Positions 55,375 through 64,000 of a stretch of 64,000 nt of DNA are shown in pieces. The translations under genes were made by a program, and so were the position numbers. The notes below the pieces were generated by a model, which saw only the letters and a list, made by a program, of their open reading frames with translations, was not told the origin of the DNA and did not search any database. Origin of the DNA: Limnomonas spitsbergensis (Eukaryota; Chlorophyta; Chlorophyceae; Chlamydomonadales). Location: assembly GCA_037349105.1 (NCBI GenBank), contig JAYJMM010000036.1, forward strand, positions 3,880,001 through 3,944,000, given 5' to 3'. Within the stretch, counting starts at the first letter, position 1, and every line of letters begins with the position of its first letter.

Positions 55375-57905
55375 GAACATGCCGCTGGGAGCGGCATCCA
55401 GCGCAACAGTGGCGGTGGCTACGGCTGCAGCAGGGGCTCCCCTCAGTATCATCAACAGGCCGTTGGGAGCGGCGTTCTGCGCACCATGGCGGCGTCAGTT
55501 GTGGCAGCAGCAGGGCCCCCCTCGCTGCGTCCGACATGCCGCTGGGAGCGGCATCCTTCTCAAGAGTGGCAGGGGCGGCAGTGGCATTAGCAGGCCGCCC
55601 CACTTTGCGCTCTAAGACGCCGTTAGGAGCGGACCCAGTGCAACAGAGGCGGAAGCGGTGAATGCAACAGCAGGGCCCCTCCTCGATGCGCTCAATAGGC
55701 CGCTGGGAGCGGAGCCCAGTGCAACACAGGCGGTGGCGGCGGTGGCAGCAACAGGGCCCCCTCACGCTGCGTCAGCATGCTGCTTGGAGCAGCGTCCAGC
55801 GTAAAGTGGCGGCGATGGCAGCAGCGGGGGCCCCTCTTCAATGCGCTCAACAGGCCGTTGGGAGCGGCGTCCAGTGCAATAGTGGCGGCGGTAGTGGTGG
55901 CAGCAACCGGGCCTCACCTTGTTGCCCTCAGCGGGCTGCTGGGAGCGGTGTCCAGCGCAACAGTGGTGGCGGCAGTGTTGGCAGCAGCTGGGCCCCCCCT
56001 CGCTGTGCTCATCATGCCACTGGAAGCTGCATCCAGAGCAATAGTGGCAGCGGCGGTGGCAGCAGAAGGGGGCACGCCTCGTTGCATTCAACAAGCCGCT
56101 GAGAGTGGCATCCAGGGCAACAGGGACGGCGGCAGCGGTGGCAGCAGGAGGGGGGCCCCCTTCCTGTGCTCAGCTGGCCGCTGGGAGCGGTGTCCAACGC
56201 AACAGTGGTGGCGGCGGTGTTTCCAACAGCAGGGCCCCCCGTTTGATGCGCTCAACGGGCCTCTGGGAGCGGCGCCCACTGCAACACAGGCGGTGGCGGC
56301 GGTGGCGGCGGTGGCAGCAACACGGCCCCCTCACGCTGCGTCAGCATGCTGCTTGGAGCAGCGTCCAGCGTAAAGTGGCGGCGATGGCAGCAGCAGGGGC
56401 CCCCCTTCAATGCGCTCAACAAGCCGCTGGGAGCGGCGTCCAGTGCATTAGTGGCAGCGGCAGTGGTGGCAGCAGCAGGGCCCCACCTTGTTGCGCTCGA
56501 CTAGCTTTTGGGAGAAGTGTCCAGCGCAACAGTGGTGGCGGCAGTGTTGGCAGCAGCTGGGCCCCCCCCTCGCTGTGCTCATCAGGCCACTGGAAACAGC
56601 ATCCAGAGCAACAGTGGCGGCGGCGGTGGCAGCAGATGGGGGCACGCCTTGTTGCATTCAACAAGCCGCTGAGAGCGGCATCCAGCGCAATAGTGGTGGC
56701 GGCAGTGGTGGCAACAGCAAGGCCCCCCCTCGATGCGCTCAGCAAACCGTTTTTAGCGGTGTCCAGCACAACAGTGGCAGCGGCGGCGGTGGCACCAACT
56801 GGTGCTCCCCTCACTACGATCAACATGCCGTTGGGAGCGGCGTTCTGCGCACCATGGCGGCGTCAGTTGTGGCAGCAGCAGGGTCCCCCTCACAGCATTT
56901 GACATGCCGCTGGGAGCGGCATCCAGCTCGTGAGTGGCAGTGGCGGTGGTGGCATTAGCAGGCCCCCCCACGTTGCGCTCTAAGACGCTGTTTGGAGCGG
57001 CACCCAGCGCAACATTGGCGGTGGCGGTGAATGTAACAGCAGGGCTTTCCCTCGATGCGCTCAATAGGCCGCTGGCAGTGGCGCCCAGTGCAACACAGGC
57101 GGTGGCGGCTGTGGCAGCAACAAGGCCTCCTCACACTGCCCTCAAAAGGGCGCTTGGAGCGGCGTATAGCGTAAAAGTGGCGGCGATGGCAGCAGCGGGG
57201 GCCCCCCTTCAATACGCTCAACAAGCCGTTTGGAGCGGCGTCCAGACCAACAGTGGCGGAGGTAGTGGTGGCAGAAACATGGCCCCACCTTGTTGCGCTC
57301 GACTAGCTTTTGGGAGCAGTGTCCAGCGCAACAGTGGTGGCGGCAGTGTTGGCAGCAGCTGGCCCCCCCCCTCGCAGCGCTCATCAGGCCACTGGAAACA
57401 GCATCCAGCGCAACAGTGGTGGCGGCGGTGGCAGCAGATGGGGGCACGCCTCGTTGCAATCAACAAGCCGCTGAGAGCGGCATCCAGCGCAACAGGGACG
57501 GCGGCAGCAGTGGCAGCAGCAGGGGGGCCCCCTTGCTGTGCTCAACAAGCCGTTAGGAGCGGTGTCCAGTGCAACAGTGCTGGCAGCGGTGTTGGCAACA
57601 GCAGGGCCCCCCCTCGATGCGCTCAATAGGCCGCTGGGAGTGGCGTCCACCGCAACTATGGCGGTGGCGGCGGCAGTGGCCCTGGCAGCATTATGGCCCC
57701 TCTTCGCTGCGCTCAACATGCCCCTGGGAGTCGCGTCCAGCGTGATAATGTATGCGGCGATGACAGCAGCATGGGGGGCCCTTCCTTGCGCTCAACAGGC
57801 CGCTGGGGGCTGCGTCCAATGCAACAGTGGTGGCAGATGCTGGACCCCCCTCGTGCGCTCAAAAGGCCGAGCGGCATCTGGCGCAACAGAGGCGGTGGCG
57901 GCAGT
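55375..57905 (+). repeat. About 80-100 bp GC-rich minisatellite, roughly 30 copies
   Basis: The unit combines GCCGCTGGGAGCGGCGTCCA, GCGCAACAGTGGCGGCGG, TGGCAGCAGCAGGGCCCCC and CTCGCTGCGCTCAACA. Read in one frame it gives Ala-rich RPLGAASSATVAAV-like units; all three plus frames and some minus frames stay open for stretches. Higher-order duplication is visible: ACCATGGCGGCGTCAGTTGT occurs near 55485 and 56850, and AGCGTAAA(A)GTGGCGGCG occurs three times. Frame breaks between units argue against one protein. Confidence 0.85.
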
Positions 57906-57918
57906 GGCGGCCGCAGTG

Positions 57919-58180
57919 CCCTCCCTCATGCTCCTGCTTTCCTGTGCCCTTTCCTCCTTCTCTCCACTGCCCTCCCTCATGCTCCTGCTTTCCTGTGCCC
58001 TTTCCTCCTTCTCTCCACTGCCCTCCCTCATGCTCCTGCTTTCCTGTGCCCTTTCCTCCTTCTCTCCACTGCCCTCCCTCATGCTCCTGCTTTCCTGTGC
58101 CCTTTCCTCCTTCTCTCCACTGCCCTCCCTCATGCTCCTGCTTTCCTGTGCCCTTTCCTCCTTCTCTCCACTGCCCTGCC
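57919..58180 (+). repeat. 51-bp near-perfect tandem repeat, five copies
   Basis: Units starting CCCTCCCTCATGCTCCTGCT recur at 57919, 57970, 58021, 58072 and 58123. The copies are essentially identical, indicating recent amplification. 51 is 17 codons, so frames stay open. It abuts the Ala-type array. Confidence 0.95.
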
Positions 58181-58397
58181 ATATAATCCAGCAATCCCCG
58201 ATTGCTTTGATCGCCTTTGCTTATCTTTCATATTGGATCCTTGTCGCTGATGTGTTTTGATTAATGTGTCGCATATTAATAAGTTGCATATTTACGAGTC
58301 ACATATTTATTTATAGCGGCAGTCACATGATTGTAGGCCACATATCAATAAGTCGTGTATTCATACGTCATATGTGCATGCATGACCTGACCCCCAG

Positions 58398-61300
58398 GTG
58401 GTGATCAGCCCGCACGTGTACGGCCCTGCGGTCACTGGAGGAGGCTCCAACTACTTTGGCTCCGGGCTGTTCAACCGCCTGTCCAACACCTTTGGATACC
58501 TCACCACAACGGTGAGATGCGTCTTCTTTTCTCCAGCATACTCGTATATTTGAATTGTTTCCCCTCGGGTATGAATCCATTGTTTATGTCACGCTTCCCG
58601 CGGGCATAAACTCGGCATATCTGACTGAAACTGGCGTTGACAATCAATCAATCAATAACTGGATTTGCCATTAATCGTTCACCCCAAAGGCTTTACTTAA
58701 TTTTGCACCCAATACTATCTATTTTTGTCAGCTATGATCACAGCTAATTTTGATGTCTCCTCCTTAGGGCTGGACGCCAGCGTAATTTTAATTGATTTTA
58801 AACACTGAATATACGTAAACAAACAAGGCCAATATACGCGAAATTGTCTGGAATGCATATTTACTGTCCTCCTCTTGCTGTCCAGGGTTTTACCTACAAC
58901 GGGGTCACCAAAAAGTTCCCAATCGCAATCGGGGAGGTCGGCTCAAAGTTCACCGACTCCAGGGACCTCCAGGTGCGCCGGGTCACACGGGTCTACTCTT
59001 GGGAGTTCAGGGTCACCCGGGTTAAGCGTCACCCGGGTTGAAGGTTTAGGCTCACCCGGGTTAAGCGTCACCCGGGTTAAGCGTCACCCGGGTTGAAGGT
59101 TTAGGGTCACCCGGGTTAAGCGTCACCCGGGTTGAAGGTTTAGGGTCACCCGGGTTTAGCGTCACCCGGGTTGAAGGTTTAGGGTCACCCGGGTTAAGCG
59201 TCACCCGGGTTGAAGGTTTAGGGTCACCCGGGTTAAGCGTCACCTGGGTTGAAGGTTTTGGTCACCCGGGTTTAAAGGTTAGGGTCACCCGGGTTTGGGG
59301 TTTAGGGTCACCCTGTCTGCCCCTGGGCGTCCGCTCCTTGCTCACTCAGTCTGTCACCACCTTCCACAAAGTCATGATTTCACGCGCCTGTCTGGTGCTG
59401 TTGAGTGCCATTCCACACTTCGGTCTGTTTTCAAGTCCTGGGTTCTTCGGTGGACATGGATGGTCCGATTTTTGAGCGCCCGTCATATTGAGGCCCAACA
59501 TGCGTTCTCTCCTTTCAATATGCAATGATAATGACTTCCCCCCCCCCGTCTTCTTCTCCCCATCTCCCGCAACACCCAGTTCCTACCGGACTTCAAAGCT
59601 TACCTTCTGAACGAGGCCGCCGCCGCTGACGGCCGCCACAACGCCATTTTCAACATCATCTGGTGGTCGTGGAATGACAACAGTGGCGACACCGGCGGCC
59701 TCATTGACAGCTCATGGTGAGACGCATCAAAGTAGTCTCACCTCAGTAGTTTCACCACGAGGTGGCCAAACTGTAACTGAACTGTAGCTGAACCGCAGCT
59801 GAACTGTAGCTGAACTGTAGCTGAACTGTAGCTCAAGCGAGGTGAAGTGCAGCTGAAATAAAGCTGAACCGAGGTTCAGTCAGCTGAAGTAAAGCTCGGC
59901 TAAAGCTCAGCTACAGTTTTCAGCCGTTTCCTGGCCTCCAAGTTGGATCCCTAGAAGCAGTAGGGCCAATTCAACATGCAATCTGTGCTCCTGACCCCAG
60001 ACCCGACTACTCCTGCCCCCCTTCATAATCATAAGGAAATGAACCCCACTGCCCGCAAGGATAAACCCTTGACCCTAAACCCGAAACTATGATATGCACC
60101 TCCTGACCCTATACCCTGCTCCCTCTCTGCAGGGTCACCCTCATCTGGACGAAGTTGCAGTGGCTCAACGACCTGGGGCTCAAGCCTTGGTACGAGGGAG
60201 TCAGCCCAGCTCTCTCTCCAGTCCCGTCCCCTGCTCCCTCTCCAGTCCCGTCCCCAGTTCCCTCTCCAGTCCCGTCCCCAGTCCCATCTCCAGTCCCGTG
60301 ACCAGTCCCCAGCGCATCCCCAGGCCCCTCTCCCATTCCTTCTCCCATCCCTTCTCCCGTTCCCTCTCCCGTCCCATCACCTGCCCCCTCTCCCATCCCC
60401 TCTCCCGTCCCCTCTCCCGTCCCTTATCCTGCCCCCTCTCCCACCCCGGGCGCTTCTTCCTGCCAAGCTTGCTTCCAGGCCGGTGGATTCTGGAACAACA
60501 GGCAGTGGTGAGAAGCTTGTTGAAGCATGCATGGGCATGTTGAGGCATCCAAGGGCATGTTGAGGCATGCATGGGCATGTTGAAGCATGCATGGGCATGT
60601 TGAGGCATGCATGGGCATGTTGCAGCATGCATGGGCATGTTAAAGCATGCATGGGCATGTTGAGGCATGCATGGGCATGTTGAGGCATGCATGGGCATGT
60701 TGAGGCATGCATGGGCATGTTGAGGCATGCATGGGCATGTTGAAGCATGCATGGGCTTGTTGAAGCATGCATGGGCATGTTGAGGTATACATGGGCATGC
60801 TGAGGCATGCATGAGCATGTTGAGGCATGCATGGGCATGCTGAGGCCTACATGGGCATGTTGAAGCATGCATGGGCATGTTGAGGCATGCATGGGCATTT
60901 TGAGGCATGCGTGGCCATGCTGGGGCATGCATGGGCATGTTGAGGCCTACATGGGCATGTTAAGGCATGCATGGGCATGTTGAGGCATGCATGGGCATGT
61001 TGAGGCCTACATGGGCATGCTGAGGCATGCGTGGGCATGTTGAAGCATGCATGGGCATGTTGAGGCCTACATGGGCATGTTGAGGCATGCATGGGCATGC
61101 TGAGGCATGCGTGGGCATATTGAGGCCTACATGGGCATGTTGAGGCATGCATGGACATGTTGAGGCATGCATGGGCATTTTGAGGCGTGCATGGGCATGC
61201 TGAGGCATGCGTGGGCATATTGAGGCCTACATGGGCATGTTGAGGCATGCATGGACATGTTGAGGCATGCATGGGCATGTTGAGGCGTGCATGGGCATGT

Positions 61301-62390
61301 TGAGGCATGCATGGGCATGTTGAGGCATGCATGGGCATGTTGAGGCATGCATGGGCATGTTGAGGCGTGCATGGGCATGTTGAGGCATGCATGGGCATGT
61401 TGAGGCCTACATGGGCATGTTGAAGCATGCATGGGCATGTTGAGGCCTACATGGGCATGTTGAGGCATGCATGGGCATGTTGAAGCATGCATGGGCATGT
61501 TGAAGCATGCATGGGCATGTTGAGGACTACATGGGCATGCAGCTCCTGTGGCGTCCATTCGTGTCACTGCCGATGAAAGGTTGATGCCAGGACATAGTAC
61601 ATATGTGTGACACACAAGGCAGCCTGCAAGCTGGCATGTCGTGTTGGAGGTGTTGCATGCATCAGAATCTTGACATTCAAATTCAATTGCCACCACCCTG
61701 ATTGTCGGCCGGCCCACGACGTCCCTCAACATTTTCGTCAAGAATACGGCGTTGGCCGGCACGATCCCCACGGGCTGGGTGTTCACAATGATGAACGAGA
61801 ACTACGAGGGTCAGAGCGGCAACTGGAACATGAACGTGAGATGATGCAGGATTTGGGAGGCACGCTGGACCATGCCTCATGGGACGGACGCACACATGGG
61901 GTAAACGCACGCATGGGGTCTCGCTCACCAAGCTGAAAGTGCATGCGAGTTTCGTGAATAACCCCGAAAAAATCTGCAGAAATCCTCTGTCTCCTGATCA
62001 TTGAACTTGCTTTACATAGGTGCAATACCACCACCAGCGTGTGAAATTTGCAGCCAAGTGTCATTCTCCATGCCATGCCATGTCCCTTTATGAACCTTCT
62101 AATTTCATGCGCCCAGTTTACACTTTAGAACCCGAATCCATGCCCCATTCCCAATCGGCCTCGTTGCTCCGTTACAGCACCTCACTATTGCCTGGTCCTG
62201 CTGCGTGTGCTTGCTGCAGTTCATCGAAATCTCTGAGGGCTTGCTGACTGGGAGCGCTGACCAGAGCTGGGAGAAGCTGCCAGCTGGAGGCCAAGAAGTG
62301 AATATTGGCTTAATAATTTCCGCAATAACCCCCAACTTCATCCCGACAGCCTTCACTGTCAACGGTGTGGCATGCTCGATTGTGTCCTAA
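58398..62390 (+). CDS. GH5-type cellulase (3' part) with Pro-rich linker and C-terminal carbohydrate-binding-like domain
   Basis: GH5 endoglucanases hydrolyse beta-1,4-glucans. Exons: 58398-58511 (VVISPHVYGPAVTGGGSNYF, with the active-site His-Tyr pair), 58886-58972 (KFPIAIGEVGSKF, with the nucleophile Glu), 59580-59716 (IWWSWNDNSGDTGG, with the substrate-binding Trp), 60133-60507 (WTKLQWLNDLGLKPWYEG, then an SPVP-type linker and CQACFQAGGFWNNRQ), about 61674-61835 (GRPTTSLNIFVKNTALAG, GNWNMN) and 62220-62390 (ending FTVNGVACSIVS). The upstream half, including the acid/base Glu, was not found; only the 55.4-58.2 kb arrays precede it. Two problems suggest a damaged gene. There is an in-frame TGA at 60299-60301 inside the linker. 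In addition, no AG acceptor opens the reading frame of the 61.7-kb exon, because a TGA at 61671 blocks every upstream one. Linker and C-terminal module resemble secreted volvocine-type wall enzymes. Confidence 0.82.
58990..59310 (+). repeat. 39-bp minisatellite after a GH5 donor
   Basis: GGGTCACCCGGGTTAAGCGT, then CACCCGGGTTGAAGGTTTA, repeats at 39-base spacing (one unit longer). The first CACCGGGT-like motif lies within 20 bases of the donor at 58973. It contains GGTTTAGGG telomere-like sequence. Confidence 0.93.
59765..59905 (+). repeat. About 12-bp repeat in GH5 intron
   Basis: Repeats of TGAACTGTAGC begin about 55 bases after the donor at 59717 and degrade towards 59905. No coding. Confidence 0.85.
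60510..61545 (+). repeat. 20-bp minisatellite, about 50 copies, starting at a GH5 donor
   Basis: The unit is TGTTGAGGCATGCATGGGCA with variants AAGCATGC and GGCCTACA. It starts within about 10 bases of the donor GTGAGAAG at 60508. Three units are 20 codons, so long His/Cys/Pro/Met frames appear on the minus strand; these are artefacts. Each unit carries the palindrome GCATGC or ATGCAT. Confidence 0.95.
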
Positions 62391-62845
62391 TTATTGTGTG
62401 TGCCAACCAGGCTTACGTAGAAACATAGCGCACACATGGCCTTCATTCATGAGTGTCTTTTTGGCCATCCCGTATGATGCTATTGATGCCTTAAAGGCAT
62501 CTGGAATCACCACACCCGGCCCCATCTGGCCCTGAACACCGATTTCGAGCCTAATCGTGATTGGTGAATTCCGGTCTTGATACGCATTGATATCCCAGAA
62601 CCTTCTGGAGTCATGGGGCTTATTTATTTGCTTAAGGCAATTACTCAATTCCTCAGCAGGCTGGAACGCGATTGGCATACGACTGAATAAACCCCCTGAG
62701 GGATTGATGTGTTTACTCTGAATTCAGATGATATTTGTATAATGTACATAATTCATCTGCAAGCTGTGTCTTTCAGCGCGAATGTCTGTTCTTGGCTGTT
62801 GTAGTTTGTATCATTCTTGTTAGATATCTTCATACCCGAGGATGT
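62391..62845. other. 3' flank of the GH5 gene
   Basis: No gene recognised. A 95-codon minus frame at 62678-62391 is without domains. It becomes AT-rich from about 62700. Confidence 0.4.
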
Positions 62846-62849
62846 AGAA

Positions 62850-63725
62850 ACCCTCAAATATCTTTCTTTTGAAATTGGAGACAACGAACGAAACATTGCG
62901 ACCAGATGTTCCCAACGTTTCCATTTTCGGCAGGGATAGCCTTTTCATGCACGTCATTTACCGTATCAGGATCATCGAAATGACGATGCCTCACATTCAT
63001 TGTCAGGATTTATCATCATGTAGTACAATTCATGGCTGGACAACACTCCAATGCTTCCTTTGTTGCAGGGATGATTCTTTTGGTCGGCACGTGAATGAGC
63101 TGCCTTAAACATTTTCTTTTGGAAATGAATAAACGATTAAAATGACGATGTCTCAAATTCATTTCAGGATTTATCGTCATGAAGTAGCACATTCATCACT
63201 GGGATGCAGTCCAATGTTTCCTTTTAGCTGCAGGGATAATTTGTTTGATCGGTATCTTTTATAGCTGCACAAAACATTTCTTCTGAAATTGACCAGCACA
63301 AAGATATCTCAATTTATCTTACTTTTATATTTGGGGCAAATTTCCAGATGTCCCTTTGCTTCCCACAATTCATGGACACTCTGCACGATAAATACCCCAC
63401 CACGACCATTGTCTTTGGAGATGAAGGTTGTATCCAGGGGTTTTATTCGGTATCCCCTGGTGATATCGCTACCTCACATTTATCTCCAGGATTTCTTTTG
63501 TAGATCTACAGCCTTGTTGCATTTGGACCAGTCACCAGCTTTGTCCATCGTTTCCTTTGATTCAAGGACTGTCACTGTCTAACATTTAGATTCCGCACAC
63601 TATCCAGAAATATTTTCCTTTGAAGATCATCCACCGGAAGTGTCTCGAATTTTAAGACTTACCGTGGCGCATTGGACCATTGTACGGATGATACCACCAT
63701 TTCCTTTGTTTCAGGTATAGTCTGT
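62850..63725. repeat. AT-rich degenerate satellite, about 150-180 bp monomer
   Basis: Five to six diverged copies. Anchor blocks are TTTCTTTTGAAATTG, AAATGACGATG(C/T)CTCA, CAGGATTTATC(A/G)TCATG and TCCAATG(C/T)TTCCTTT followed by GCAGGGAT. It contrasts with the GC-rich arrays elsewhere. No coding; the last about 275 bases of the window hold nothing recognisable. Confidence 0.65.
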
Positions 63726-64000
63726 TAGCCCCGCACCTTATTTAACTGAAAATGGTAAATGGCCACGTACAAGTTGGAATACCTAGACAGCAATAATAAG
63801 AAATCGACAATGCAGCTCGCGCCACCCATCCCTCCCAGAGGTGTAACGTCATTGACCCACACCTCTTCCTTCCAGCGCATATCTCAGATTCGAACACCCA
63901 ACTGTTGATCATATGTTCACACACCTGGATCCCAATCACGTTTTTGAGACGGTAATGAGGTTTGACATACCATAGGCACATACCTAGGTACTTACCACAA

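Noticed and set aside
60201..61786. Cys/His/Met-rich minus-strand frames resembling a metal-binding repeat protein
   Set aside because: They are translations of the 20-bp array TGTTGAGGCATGCATGGGCA; three units make 20 codons, so all frames look periodic.

Overview
The window looks like nuclear DNA of a green alga, probably a volvocine-like chlorophyte. The genes are split by many small GT-AG introns, coding exons are GC-rich with Ala/Gly/Ser/Gln homopolymer tracts, interstitial plant-type telomere-like motifs (CCCTAAA/TTTAGGG) recur, and retroelements are abundant. Several kinds of retroelement remnant are present: two kinds of LINE and a tyrosine-recombinase element. The taxonomic call is inference. 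There are no bacterial operons or Shine-Dalgarno sites.

Layout. 1-4355 is a 99-copy 44-bp satellite. It lies where an intron, or the truncated 3' end, of an FTR1-type iron permease gene should be (exons 4888-6948, minus). 7.8-8.8 kb holds 3' ends and a reverse-transcriptase fragment of LINEs. 9.18-15.22 kb (minus) is a probable pseudokinase with a long Ser/Gly-rich tail. 16.6-19.5 kb (minus) is a frameshifted LINE. 20.2-39.3 kb (plus) is the best-resolved gene: 23 exons with compatible phases encode a 1,564-aa ankyrin-SPRY-ankyrin-TKL kinase protein. 41.4-44.3 kb (minus) encodes a low-complexity, probably nuclear protein. 44.4-48.1 kb is gene-poor, with degenerate repeats and a MITE-like element. 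48.2-49.3 kb (minus) is an AT-rich LINE C-terminus whose 3' tail explains repeats elsewhere in the window. 51.2-52.6 kb is a broken tyrosine recombinase with a nested hairpin. 53.2-54.8 kb is a pair of inverted duplicates around Gln-rich coding sequence. 55.4-58.2 kb is a long Ala-type minisatellite. 58.4-62.4 kb (plus) is the 3' part of a GH5 cellulase with a Pro-rich linker and a carbohydrate-binding-like C-terminus, apparently carrying lesions. 62.8-63.7 kb is an AT-rich degenerate satellite.

The most striking pattern is that many introns carry their own private minisatellite beginning within a few to a few dozen bases of a splice junction. In several cases the repeat unit contains a copy of the real splice site plus the adjoining exon bases: an 11-fold 3' splice-site array at 26.5-27.4 kb, a 10-fold donor array at 28.5-28.9 kb, and simple duplications at 12.6, 26.1 and 38.4 kb. 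The genes themselves do not form an obvious pathway: iron uptake, signalling kinases and cell-wall glucan hydrolysis sit side by side.
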